Positions 16,304 through 24,523 of a stretch of DNA of 64,000 bases are shown here, piece after piece. The DNA comes from a virus: the IMG/VR virus record IMGVR_UViG_3300033146_000946, positions 83,062 through 147,061 of that record; one strand, 5' to 3'. The position numbers and the translations under genes were made by a program. Position 1 is the first letter of the stretch. The number at the start of each line of letters is the position of its first letter. The notes under the pieces are model-generated. The model searched no databases, was not told the DNA's origin, and saw only the letters and a list, made by a program, of their open reading frames with translations.

Positions 16304-17398
16304 CTAAAATTTATCATGAATATGAGTAACACGTACAAATGTAGCACATTTACCAAAGTCTTTTATATCACCAGCACCAATATAGGTTCCAGTAGAACGA
16401 AGTCCACCTAATAAATCTTTTATAATATTATTAACAGATCCTTGATATTGTACAGTTGTTACTATTCCTTCAGATGCACGATAATCTTTTTTACCACCAA
16501 AATGTTGTTCTTGAGCATAATCAGAACTCATACCATAAAATACCATTTTTTGTTCAGTAATAATTTCATTTACCCATTTCCCATCTATCCATGTCATCGT
16601 TGGTAATTTAACATCTTCAGAAGATATTTCACCTTCTTGTTCATCTGTACCAGCAAACATACCACCTAACATTACCATGTCTGCATTAGCACAGAATGCT
16701 TTTGCCACATCACCAGGAGTTCGCATGCCTCCGTCCAATATAATACCCCCACCAAGACCATGGGCAGCATCTGCACATTCAATAGCAGCAGAAAGTTGAG
16801 GATACCCAACTCCAGTTTGTTTACGAGTAGTACATACTGAACCAGGTCCAATTCCAATTTTAACATAATCAGCTCCAGCTATAATTAATTCTTCTGTCAT
16901 TTCAGGTGTTGCAACATTTCCAGCTATAATAACATGATGTGAAAAATGTGATCTGACTTTTTTAACAAAGTCAGCAAAATTTTGAGTATAACCATTAGCT
17001 ATATCAATAACAATTTTAAGATGTTTTAAATCTTTAGAATTATTAGCATATATCTCATGTGCAAAATCACATAATGAATAAAATTCATCATCATTCATTC
17101 CAATTGTATAAAATCCATATTTTAATATATCTGAATTTTTTTTATATTCTTCTAACCATTGTTTATTATTATGTTTAGCAACTGCTACAAACATTTGTTC
17201 TTCTTTAAATGCTTTAACCATGGCAAATGAACCAGTAGCCATATTAGCTGCCATAATTGGTACACCTGAAAATTGATCACCATATTTTGGTTTAAATGTT
17301 TTAATAAGATTAACTTCTTTCCGACTAGATAAAGTTGATCTTTTTGGTTTTATAAGTACATCTGAAAAATCTAATTTTATATCATTTTCAATTATCAT
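16304..17398 (-). CDS. guaC: GMP reductase
   Basis: 364 residues from ATG 17398 (AAGGA ribosome-binding site); a TTG two codons earlier is less likely. A complete IMPDH/GMPR barrel: DFSDVLIKPKRS near 10, PIMAANMATG near 48, the catalytic-loop Cys in GPGSVCTTRK near 190, DGGMRTPGD near 220, then FYGMSSDYA and ASEGIVTTV, and the GMP-reductase-type GGLRSTGTYIGA close. It reduces GMP to IMP with NADPH. It lies in an operon with ligase and RNR, so it probably feeds purine remodelling. Confidence 0.9.
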   Translation of the reverse strand: MIIENDIKLDFSDVLIKPKRSTLSSRKEVNLIKTFKPKYGDQFSGVPIMAANMATGSFAMVKAFKEEQMFVAVAKHNNKQWLEEYKKNSDILKYGFYTIGMNDDEFYSLCDFAHEIYANNSKDLKHLKIVIDIANGYTQNFADFVKKVRSHFSHHVIIAGNVATPEMTEELIIAGADYVKIGIGPGSVCTTRKQTGVGYPQLSAAIECADAAHGLGGGIILDGGMRTPGDVAKAFCANADMVMLGGMFAGTDEQEGEISSEDVKLPTMTWIDGKWVNEIITEQKMVFYGMSSDYAQEQHFGGKKDYRASEGIVTTVQYQGSVNNIIKDLLGGLRSTGTYIGAGDIKDFGKCATFVRVTHIHDKF

Positions 17399-17407
17399 AA
17401 TCAATCC

Positions 17408-17635
17408 TTAATCGTTAAATTTATGAAATTCTTCTGTTGGCATCATTAAACAATCTTCTGAGTTTTCTGATATAAAAATAGTAGTACCTATTCTTAAATC
17501 TCTTTTTTCTGGTAAAAACTCACAACCATATTCAGTTAACCATTTAATTATATCTTCATAATTACTTGTATCTGTAACATCATGATAATATAATTTTAAT
17601 CCAAATGCATTAACTAATTTAAATATTTTACTCAT
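17408..17635 (-). CDS. small unknown protein
   Basis: 75 residues from ATG 17635, 5 nt after GAGGAG; longer readings through upstream sequence overlap the previous gene by 65 nt. It has short helices and a beta-rich end (RIGTTIFISENSEDCLMMP). The start overlaps the end of the upstream gene by 8 nt. No family recognised. Confidence 0.6.
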   Translation of the reverse strand: MSKIFKLVNAFGLKLYYHDVTDTSNYEDIIKWLTEYGCEFLPEKRDLRIGTTIFISENSEDCLMMPTEEFHKFND

Positions 17636-17900
17636 CAAGCTCCTCATATGTTTTAAAAAAGATATCAGGTTTACATGCATAAAATTCACCATTTATACCT
17701 TTAATAATATAATCATTTTCAGTTGCTTTCATTGGGCCTTCTAAAGTATCTATAGTACATATTGCTAAACAATTTATACATTTAGGTATTAATAATGTAT
17801 GAGCTACATTATTAGTAAATGTTTTTATTTCATTCCAATTATCTCTAGTAAATTGAACTGCTTCAATTTTAATCGGTTTCTTCTGATAATGTTTTATCAT
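17628..17900 (-). CDS. conserved phage protein of the PGDYG-like type
   Basis: 90 residues from ATG 17900 (another ATG three codons upstream). It opens MIKHYQKKPIKIEAVQF and closes KGINGEFYACKPDIFFKTYE, the hallmark of a very common small phage protein family in which the central ENDYIIKG corresponds to the GDYIVKG motif. The family has no assigned activity. It overlaps the upstream membrane-protein gene by 32 nt. Confidence 0.75.
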   Translation of the reverse strand: MIKHYQKKPIKIEAVQFTRDNWNEIKTFTNNVAHTLLIPKCINCLAICTIDTLEGPMKATENDYIIKGINGEFYACKPDIFFKTYEELDE

Positions 17901-18009
17901 ATTCTTCATCCAATCGTTGATGATAACCTAATAATATACCAAATGAAAATCCAATAGAAATACCTATTAATAGACATCCAATAATTATTCCAGGTAATAG
18001 TATATTCAT
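17869..18009 (-). CDS. 46-residue single-span membrane protein
   Basis: ATG at 18009 after AAGGAAATAATT. Residues 2-28 form one long hydrophobic helix rich in Gly and Ile (PGIIIGCLLIGISIGFSFG), followed by a charged tail (LDEEYDK). It overlaps the following gene and follows the Cys-rich gene by 2 nt. Topology only; function unknown. Confidence 0.6.
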   Translation of the reverse strand: MNILLPGIIIGCLLIGISIGFSFGILLGYHQRLDEEYDKTLSEETD

Positions 18010-18011
18010 AA

Positions 18012-18269
18012 TTATTTCCTTATCATTTTATCTATTTCATCCATCATTTTATTATAATTTTCGACATCATGTGGAAATGTACATGAACTACAATCTTTAT
18101 AACCAGATGGAAGATATTTTGCATCACCATTTAAAATTCCAGGACAATCTGTTTTAGTTTGTAATGGACAATAACAAAATAAACAATTTAAAACCTTACC
18201 ATTCATATCATGACAAGGATAATATTCGCAATTTTTATTAGTAAAAAATTGATAATGTTTTACTATCAT
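18012..18269 (-). CDS. cysteine-rich small domain protein (PF04071-like)
   Basis: 85 residues with nine cysteines in the order of the cysteine-rich small domain family: FFTNKNCEYYPCHD, NCLFCYCPL, DCPGIL and KDCSSCTFPH. These proteins are thought to bind metal. Host relatives are often encoded near cobalamin genes, which is of interest because the RNR downstream is the B12-dependent class, but the link is only suggestive. Its ATG overlaps the previous stop as ATGA. Confidence 0.7.
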   Translation of the reverse strand: MIVKHYQFFTNKNCEYYPCHDMNGKVLNCLFCYCPLQTKTDCPGILNGDAKYLPSGYKDCSSCTFPHDVENYNKMMDEIDKMIRK

Positions 18270-18379
18270 AATATATTAGTCCCAGTTATTATAGTATAGA
18301 CTGTGACCCAATTGATAAGATTTAATGGTGGAACTTTTTTAGTTTTATTATAATATTCACAACATTCTTGAGGTGTCAT
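18266..18379 (-). CDS. 37-residue ORF in a tight small-gene operon
   Basis: Opens MTPQECCEYYNKTKK and ends with ATGA overlapping the Cys-rich gene start; it begins 2 nt after the stop of the preceding small gene, whose GAGGT lies 7 nt upstream of this ATG. Coupling on both sides makes translation likely. Unknown function. Confidence 0.5.
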   Translation of the reverse strand: MTPQECCEYYNKTKKVPPLNLINWVTVYTIITGTNIL

Positions 18380-18381
18380 AT

Positions 18382-18531
18382 TTATACCTCATCATTTAAT
18401 GTTATTACTATATCTTTATTAAAATATATTTTAGTTAATCTTTTAATTTCAGTAATATCCATATTATAAATATCACCAAAAGAAAATCCAGATTTTTCTG
18501 CTAATAATATACAAAATTCTTCTACATTCAT
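18382..18531 (-). CDS. 49-residue small protein
   Basis: Opens MNVEEFCILLAEKSG and is mixed helical. Its ATG overlaps the upstream stop as ATGA (18528-18531). A compact folded domain is plausible; no family recognised. Confidence 0.55.
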   Translation of the reverse strand: MNVEEFCILLAEKSGFSFGDIYNMDITEIKRLTKIYFNKDIVITLNDEV

Positions 18532-18749
18532 AGTATATCCTTTATATTTTGTTCAAATTTCATATCACATTTACAGCAATGATAATATATTTTTTTATTA
18601 CATTTATGTACTATTCTAATTTGATGTTTATGTTCTTTATTTTTCCAATATTCAAATTTTTTCATTTCATCAGATGTAAATGATTCTTCAAAATATCCTC
18701 TACCTTCTGTTCTACAATAACAAGGATATAAAGATAATTGTTTACTCAT
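18528..18749 (-). CDS. small cysteine-rich protein, possible zinc ribbon
   Basis: 73 residues with a CYC pair near the start and HKCNKKIYYHCCKCDM near 50-65, a plausible zinc site. The middle is highly charged. It starts the chain of four overlapping small genes behind the RNR terminator. Function unknown. Confidence 0.6.
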   Translation of the reverse strand: MSKQLSLYPCYCRTEGRGYFEESFTSDEMKKFEYWKNKEHKHQIRIVHKCNKKIYYHCCKCDMKFEQNIKDIL

Positions 18750-18771
18750 ATATATTCCTTATTTTACATTC

Positions 18772-18798
18772 ATAAAAATAGGGAGGATTACTCCTCCC
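18772..18798 (-). terminator. terminator after the RNR gene
   Basis: On the minus strand GGGAGGA, GTAA, TCCTCCC followed by TATTTTTA. A perfect 7-bp GC-rich stem directly after the RNR stop. Confidence 0.85.
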
Positions 18799-18804
18799 AT
18801 TTAT

Positions 18805-19740
18805 TTAAATTGAACTAACTTCACAAGCTCCGCCTGAGCAAGCAAGTTCACCACTTAAATCGGTATTATCTTGTGTTTCAATTATATCATTAATATTAAA
18901 ATCCTTAATAGCATTATTTAATTTAGAAATTAAATCAGCATATTTAGCTTTTGATATATCTTCAAATGGCATTTGTGGATAAGTACCACCATCTAAAGGA
19001 AGAACTGAAATACCATGATAATGTTTTCTATTTTCCCACATCCAATTACCAACTTCTTCCCATTGATTTTTATCAATAGAAACAGTAACTGAAACATTAT
19101 GAGTATTAGCACCTTCTTTATGACCAGCTTTAATCCATTTATCGTGTACTAATTTAGTTCGTTCTAAAAGATCAATTGGACTTTCATTTCTAAAAATAGC
19201 ACCTTCAGGAGCAGCAATTGGTACTGTTAATACTGCTGTTGTATTAGGTGAGAAATAATCATCTTCTAAAAATTCTTTTGGAAGTAATTCAGAAAGATAT
19301 TTATAAATTGCTTCATCTTTATTAATTCGCATACGACGCACATAATAAGGAGCATGCCATGCATGTATACCAGATGAAGTTTTACCAACTAAACTAGCAG
19401 TTCCACTAGGTTTTACTGTTGTTATTCTTTTACCTGTATTAATACTAATTAATTCAGCAATTCTTTCATTTTCTTTTACAGCTTCTTTACCAGCTTCTTC
19501 CATATCTAATTTAAGTACATCACCAGAAGCAATACCTGTCATCGAAACACCTAATAAGGCATCATTATCAGCATTTTCTTTCCAATCAGATCTTAGATAA
19601 TGAAAGTTAGTATAACCAGCTTGCAATGTACCTAAAAATGCAGCAGCACGAGCTCTAGCATTATATTCTTCTTGAGAATCAATTCCAGATGCGATAATTT
19701 CTGTCAAATTACAATATCCTTTTGATTGTAAACTTATTTC
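18805..19740 (-). CDS. nrdJ: class II ribonucleotide reductase, exon 2 (C-terminal part)
   Basis: Exon 2 begins at 19740 with codons for EISLQSKGYCNLTEI, which continues the NPC motif at the end of exon 1. It encodes 311 residues: YNARARAAAFLGTLQ, the VKPSGTASLVG and HAWHAPYYVRRMRI substrate-site segments, LPLDGGTYPQMPFED, and a C-terminal Cys pair (ACSGGACEV) that can be the redox-active tail. Spliced, the protein is about 673 residues, near the size of monomeric adenosylcobalamin-dependent triphosphate reductases. A TTG inside the exon is not a real start. Confidence 0.85.
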   Translation of the reverse strand, partial: EISLQSKGYCNLTEIIASGIDSQEEYNARARAAAFLGTLQAGYTNFHYLRSDWKENADNDALLGVSMTGIASGDVLKLDMEEAGKEAVKENERIAELISINTGKRITTVKPSGTASLVGKTSSGIHAWHAPYYVRRMRINKDEAIYKYLSELLPKEFLEDDYFSPNTTAVLTVPIAAPEGAIFRNESPIDLLERTKLVHDKWIKAGHKEGANTHNVSVTVSIDKNQWEEVGNWMWENRKHYHGISVLPLDGGTYPQMPFEDISKAKYADLISKLNNAIKDFNINDIIETQDNTDLSGELACSGGACEVSSI

Positions 19741-20660
19741 CTATGAGCAGATAAACTAATATCTGACATTTCGACTATATCTTCAACTTTATATAACATA
19801 CATTTTGGTATATCAGATAAAAATGGTTTAATAAAATTATAAAAAAACTTTAAATCGTTTTCTTTACCTTTACATATAATAGATGTTCCATCTTCTCTAG
19901 CATCTATATCAAATGTTTTTAAAACATCAATAGCTTTTAATCTAAGTTTTTTATCACGTTTACAACATATTGAAATATTTTGATTATATGAACCATCATC
20001 TAAAAACCATAGTAACCAACCAAAATTGGTTAATTTAGTAATAGCTTCTAATTCAGATATAATATCTATATTTCCTAATGGTGTATAATAATCTCCATAA
20101 ATGTGACCTTGTTTATGTGTTCTTATATTAACAATTGAACTAGTTTTAGGATATGCTTTATTTAACATAGAAACTTTCCATTTTAAATATGGAATTTGTT
20201 TTTCTCCATGTATAATGCGTAATCCATGACTTTTCTTATTATAAGAACCATCTCCCAATAATTGAGAATAAATAATACTTCTATTATCTTCTCTAATAGG
20301 TACATAATTTGTATCTAATTTTTCACTTAAAATTTTTAATCTAGCTTTTTTAAAAGTAGATACTGAGAAATATCTATCAAATATACCTTTAGTTAAGTTA
20401 TTAGGTAAATTTAAAGTTTCAAAAAACATTTTACTATTTGATGATTCTAAAAGTATTTCAATTATTTCTTGTCTACTAGGAAATATATTTTTTATAATAT
20501 ATTCTCTTGGTGACATTTTAAAAATACTTTTAAATCTATTATAAATAGTTTTTTCACATACAGAATATTTATTTGTTAAATATTCTATTTTAGTAGCAAA
20601 ATAAGAATAGTCTTTCTTATTAATTGCTTCTTGTATAATTTTATTAAAATCATTTATCAT
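19734..20660 (-). CDS. LAGLIDADG homing endonuclease in the nrdJ intron
   Basis: 308 residues with two LAGLIDADG helices: IYSQLLGDGSY near 135 and WLLWFLDDGSY near 225, each with the catalytic acid. The N-terminus carries a helix-turn-helix-like stretch (TIYNRFKSIFKMSPREYI) that looks like the AraC DNA-binding half. The last codons run through the 3' part of the intron core and its stop lies 7 nt inside exon 2. It should cut intronless nrdJ alleles and drive intron spread. Confidence 0.85.
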   Translation of the reverse strand: MINDFNKIIQEAINKKDYSYFATKIEYLTNKYSVCEKTIYNRFKSIFKMSPREYIIKNIFPSRQEIIEILLESSNSKMFFETLNLPNNLTKGIFDRYFSVSTFKKARLKILSEKLDTNYVPIREDNRSIIYSQLLGDGSYNKKSHGLRIIHGEKQIPYLKWKVSMLNKAYPKTSSIVNIRTHKQGHIYGDYYTPLGNIDIISELEAITKLTNFGWLLWFLDDGSYNQNISICCKRDKKLRLKAIDVLKTFDIDAREDGTSIICKGKENDLKFFYNFIKPFLSDIPKCMLYKVEDIVEMSDISLSAHRK

Positions 20661-20832
20661 TTTTATACCTCACATTATTATATAAAGTGCTTCGCACTAT
20701 TAGTCTGTGAACCTTCCTAATTTATAATTAGGCTTGGCTGCTGATTGTCCAACGCTTTCGCTTTAACAGAGTCCCAGCAGTTCACGAAGTTTTTTAACTT
20801 AGATCACTCTAAGCAGCTGCCAAATAATTCAA
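19741..20832 (-). mobile_element. group I intron in nrdJ
   Basis: 1092 nt. The 5' exon ends GCTGT, which pairs with GCAGC about 12 nt into the intron and places the usual U-G wobble at the splice site. Core strands are recognisable on the minus strand: ATCAGCAGCCAAGCC (P/Q region), GGTTCACAGACTAAT (P7 side) and its partner ATTAGT near the 3' end; the intron ends in G. The homing endonuclease ORF fills a peripheral loop. Joining 20833 to 19740 restores one RNR frame through NPC-C-EISL. Confidence 0.85.
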
Positions 20833-21918
20833 ACAGCAAGGATTAGATCCTAATTCTTTATCATTAGTCCAATAAATACCAGGTTCACCAGCACCAGATG
20901 CTTTTACTTGTTTCCATATTTTATCAAATATATTTCTATCAACTTTATCATATTCAAGAACAATTGAATTATTTGCTCGACCTCTTTGTGGTTCAAAAAT
21001 ATACCAAGGTAATTTTTTTGATTCTTGATACTCAGTATATTGTGATTTAGAAATAAAAACTTCTTTTCTAACTCCATTATAAGAACCTTCAAGAATTACC
21101 ATGTCTCCTTCAAATCTAGGAGCCATAGTAGTTTCAAAATTAATATAACCTTTACAGTTTAACATTTCATTATCTTCAAGTGAAAATAAAGATATTAAAG
21201 CCGAACGTCTAATACCACCAGCTAATACTGCATCTGATATATAACATAATATGTCATGTACTTCTAACGGTGTTAAGTTAGTTTCACCTCGTGTTTCTAT
21301 AATTTTATCTAATTTTTCTGATACGATATCAATACATTCTTTTAATGGTTCTGGTCCAGGTGCTTTACCACCTGCTGTAACTAATTCAGTTCCTTTTGCT
21401 CTAATATCAGAATAATCAAAAACAATTCTTGATGAACCTTTAAAATATGATTTCATTAACATTTTAATTGACTCAGCCCAACCTTCTATTGAATCTCCAA
21501 TAAGATATCTTTTATGTTTTTTAGAAGATGGCGCTTTAACTGTAGGTAATTTTTCTACATGATGTTGTTGTACACTAAATCCAACACCAGATCCACCAAG
21601 TAAATTAAACATAGTTTCATTAAATACAGATGGATGATCAGCAGCAACATATGCACAATTATAAATTCGGTTTGGTGCTACTTCAATTGCTCTTCCAGCA
21701 AATTGTAAGCTTCTCATACTTGGAAATATTTTTTTTGGTATTACAAATTTTCCATATAATTCATATATTTCATCTGCAATATTAGGATATCGTTTTGCAT
21801 GCATATCAGCGTTTCTTTGACAAATCTCAATCCAGTTTTCTCGTCGTTGTAATGATTTATTATATTTAGCATATTTACTATAAATCACAATCTGTGATAA
21901 AAATTCTTTTGAATCCAT
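20833..21918 (-). CDS. nrdJ: class II ribonucleotide reductase, exon 1 (N-terminal part)
   Basis: 362 residues up to NPCC. Features: SMRSLQFAG, the first active-site Cys in NRIYNCAYVA near 85, LGGSGVGFSVQ near 107, RAKGTELVTAGGKAPGP near 190, AVLAGGIRRSALIS near 235, and EPGIYW near 345, in the order of RTPR/NrdJ enzymes. It makes deoxynucleotides from ribonucleotides using adenosylcobalamin, so it needs no NrdB; none is visible here. Without splicing the frame stops 8 codons later. GGAGG precedes the ATG. Confidence 0.88.
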
Positions 21919-21935
21919 TAAACCTCCATAATAAA

Positions 21936-21961
21936 GATAAAAAAAGGAACTTTTGTTCCTT
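21936..21961 (-). terminator. terminator or attenuator just upstream of nrdJ
   Basis: On the minus strand AAGGAAC, AAAA, GTTCCTT continuing into a T-run. It ends only 18 nt before the nrdJ ATG with no promoter seen between, so nrdJ expression must depend on read-through or on another promoter. Confidence 0.75.
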
Positions 21962-21991
21962 ATATTTTGAGTGAGTATTTTATAGTATACA

Positions 21992-22357
21992 TTATATTTT
22001 ATGTTTTTGCTGAATTATTTTTTGCTGTATACTACCATTTAATTGTGTGTCTAATTTTAACATTATTTTTTTTAAATTATCTAATTCGTTTTTAATATTA
22101 TTATAATCTTCTTTTAATTTAATATTTTCTTGTAATATTATTTTTAATTCTGCACCTGATAATTCATAATCTGGTTCAAATACAAAATGAGCATTATCAT
22201 TTATATATATTTGTTGAGTATATTCATTATTAAAAGCTGCTATATAACTTGGATTACTAATATATATTGAAGATAATAAATTATCATCTTGAGTTACTCT
22301 AATTTCACCACTTGGTATTATTTGTGAATTATCTATTTGTGGATTTCTAATATTCAT
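21992..22357 (-). CDS. unknown protein with C-terminal coiled coil
   Basis: 121 residues. The first 65 are beta-prone and Asn/Ile-rich (SSIYISNPSYIAAFNNEY); residues 66-110 look like a coiled coil (KLKEDYNNIKNELDNLKKIM), then a Gln-rich tail. This resembles small phage structural or scaffold-like accessory proteins, without direct evidence. It follows the HNH stop by 2 nt. Confidence 0.55.
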   Translation of the reverse strand: MNIRNPQIDNSQIIPSGEIRVTQDDNLLSSIYISNPSYIAAFNNEYTQQIYINDNAHFVFEPDYELSGAELKIILQENIKLKEDYNNIKNELDNLKKIMLKLDTQLNGSIQQKIIQQKHKI

Positions 22358-22359
22358 AT

Positions 22360-22701
22360 TTAATCCTTTATTAAATTATCTAAATTTCCATTACGCCATG
22401 TATCACAAAGTGTATAACCTTCTGATCTTTCAGTTTCATATTGTAAAACATAACCACCAGATGAAGGAATAATATTTTTTAATATAATATAATTTTTGGA
22501 TTTAATTGAATGGATACCTCTTTTAGTACCAGGAATATAAATTCGATTATGGCAATTAGGACATAAAGTGACAAGATTAAATTTATTATTCTTGCCACCT
22601 TGTGATTTTGGAATTATATGGTGAAAATGTATTTGATGTTTATCTAATGTTGTATAAACACAACCAGGTGCTTCACATTTATATACTGTTAATTCTTTCA
22701 T
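22360..22701 (-). CDS. HNH endonuclease
   Basis: 113 residues with an HNH module at the start: KCEAPGCVY, IHFHHIIPKSQGGKNN with the catalytic His-His, and LVTLCPNCHNRIY with the second Cys pair and Asn/His. The rest is beta-rich and may bind DNA. It overlaps the gene upstream by 23 nt, as expected of a recently inserted or well-tolerated selfish gene. Confidence 0.85.
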   Translation of the reverse strand: MKELTVYKCEAPGCVYTTLDKHQIHFHHIIPKSQGGKNNKFNLVTLCPNCHNRIYIPGTKRGIHSIKSKNYIILKNIIPSSGGYVLQYETERSEGYTLCDTWRNGNLDNLIKD

Positions 22702-23035
22702 CTAAATCTTCCCAAGGAATAAATAAAATTATACGTTGATCTTTTTCATGCATTACAAATTGAGCTCTATCTAAAATATTTTTTTCTTCTTTTGTTTCAG
22801 GAATTAACTTTACAAAATCTTCATAATCATTATCTTTATCAATATAATTTTCATCTTCATAATAATAATTAAAAGATATATATTCATTATCATCTATAGG
22901 AACATTTAAATAATAAGTAGTAGAATCAGGATATACATATTTATAAATTGTATTAATTATTAATTTTGGAAATTTTCCATCATAATCATAATGTGCAGAT
23001 TGAATAATTTTATTATTTTTTATTTTAAGTTTCAT
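22679..23035 (-). CDS. small unknown protein
   Basis: 118 residues, with an acidic middle (YYEDENYIDKDNDYEDF) and a beta-rich end (QRIILFIPWEDLDE). The phrase FIPWEDL resembles the FIPREDL segment of the protein at 40518-40835, hinting at a distant relationship. Function unknown. Confidence 0.6.
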   Translation of the reverse strand: MKLKIKNNKIIQSAHYDYDGKFPKLIINTIYKYVYPDSTTYYLNVPIDDNEYISFNYYYEDENYIDKDNDYEDFVKLIPETKEEKNILDRAQFVMHEKDQRIILFIPWEDLDERINSI

Positions 23036-23043
23036 AATATATC

Positions 23044-23793
23044 CTAATGAATATGATAATCGTATAAGTTATTAATAACTCGATCATAATCTAAATGAAC
23101 TTTTTTAAACATAAATCTAAATCGATGCCACCAAGCACCAGGTAATTGCATAAGTTTAGAATTATAAGGATGTTCATAACCCATTTCAATAGGTGGAACA
23201 TCACATACTATATCATGTGTAAAAAATACTCGCAGATAATCGATTGAATTATTTACCAAATATTCAGCAAGATTTCTATCAGCTATTCTAGGTTGACCAT
23301 ATGTTGTAACATATAATGTTAAATGATCAGCATAGTTATTTAATTTTAACAAAGTAGCAGCCATTAATGCTAACGCTCCACCTCTAGAATGACCTATAAA
23401 ATTATTATCTTTTGCTGTATTTAATTTTTCTTTAATTAAATCTATTAATTTAATAGATTTTTTATTTTTAGTATTATATTTATATAAATCTAATAAAGAT
23501 AAATAAAAACCTTGATGAAATTTAATATCATTAATATTAATTCCTATAGCATCAAAATTATTAAGCCAATCTATAACATCATTAGATCCAAGAAATATAA
23601 AATTTATTTCTTTAGAATTTTCTGCGATATACATCACATCATTTCCTATAACGTATCTTTTAAAATGATATACATTATTTCTTTGATTTTTTAAATGTAA
23701 TTTGATAGTTGCAGCATGTGCTCCATCTGTATACATTTTTTGGGCAAAATGATAAAGTTGCCAATGATTAAATGTTCTATCTAATTTATTCAT
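23044..23793 (-). CDS. class 3 lipase-like alpha/beta hydrolase
   Basis: 249 residues. The nucleophile elbow is FIGHSRGGALA (Ser136), preceded by the conserved HQGFYLSL segment; then TYGQPRIADR, Asp194 in FFTHDIVCDVPP and His208 in GYEHP complete the usual class 3 lipase triad order. Such enzymes hydrolyse acyl esters of lipids. It has no signal peptide, so it would act inside the cell unless released by lysis or carried in the virion. Unusual in a phage replication region. Confidence 0.75.
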   Translation of the reverse strand: MNKLDRTFNHWQLYHFAQKMYTDGAHAATIKLHLKNQRNNVYHFKRYVIGNDVMYIAENSKEINFIFLGSNDVIDWLNNFDAIGININDIKFHQGFYLSLLDLYKYNTKNKKSIKLIDLIKEKLNTAKDNNFIGHSRGGALALMAATLLKLNNYADHLTLYVTTYGQPRIADRNLAEYLVNNSIDYLRVFFTHDIVCDVPPIEMGYEHPYNSKLMQLPGAWWHRFRFMFKKVHLDYDRVINNLYDYHIH

Positions 23794-24514
23794 TTAATTC
23801 CTCATATTTATTTGATTTTTTAAGATTATCTTCAGCAGATAATATTTGCATATTAGTATAGTGAAAACATTTTTCTTGTTCTTCAGGTTTTGACAAATCA
23901 AACATTGAACAAGGTTTAATATGATCAATATGATATTCTTGTCCAGAATAATTATGTATATCAAAATCTAAGTATCCATTATCAATTGCTGTTTGTTGTA
24001 AATGATTTTTAAATTCTTCTATAAAACAACCTAATAATTTCATTGTTGATTTAGATTTAATATTATTTTTTAAAGTTTGGTTTATTCTTTGTCGTAATCT
24101 ATTACCTATAAGTATATTAACATTGTTTTTTCTTTTATTCATTTCATTACTATAACCATATTTTTTTCTAAATTTCATTTTATAAAAATATGATTCATTA
24201 TATACACATTGTTTACATTTCTTTGAAATATTAAAATATCTATAACGTGTATGCTTTGAATAAAAAAAATTATTTAATGATTTAATCTCCTTACATTGTT
24301 TACATTTAGCACCATTATGTTTTATGAAATTAATTCTATCTATTACATAATTTGGAAAATTTTGTTTTATTCTATATTTAACTTTACTAAGTTTAGATAT
24401 ATCATTAATATTGTAATACTCTCTTATAGCTGCAGTTAATGTTGAATATTTAAGTGTTATAAATAATTGATATATATTATATAAATCTTCTTTTTTAAAT
24501 GTTTCATTATACAT
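23786..24514 (-). CDS. HNH endonuclease with zinc ribbon
   Basis: 242 residues. An N-terminal half carries CKQCKEIKSLNNFFYSK and KKCKQCVYNE, a two-CxxC zinc ribbon common in this type. The C-terminal HNH core is QEYHIDHIKPCSMFDL, NMQILSAEDNLKKSNK, where HIDH and the N-x-K/N end match the phage family. It overlaps the lipase start by 8 nt. Probably a homing-type DNase. Confidence 0.85.
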   Translation of the reverse strand: MYNETFKKEDLYNIYQLFITLKYSTLTAAIREYYNINDISKLSKVKYRIKQNFPNYVIDRINFIKHNGAKCKQCKEIKSLNNFFYSKHTRYRYFNISKKCKQCVYNESYFYKMKFRKKYGYSNEMNKRKNNVNILIGNRLRQRINQTLKNNIKSKSTMKLLGCFIEEFKNHLQQTAIDNGYLDFDIHNYSGQEYHIDHIKPCSMFDLSKPEEQEKCFHYTNMQILSAEDNLKKSNKYEELNE

Positions 24515-24523
24515 AATATACTC

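Noticed and set aside
18805-19707. Separate gene for a C-terminal RNR fragment starting at TTG 19707
   Set aside because: The frame continues upstream through GYCNL to EISL at the intron end, and the group I splice sites restore one continuous RNR.
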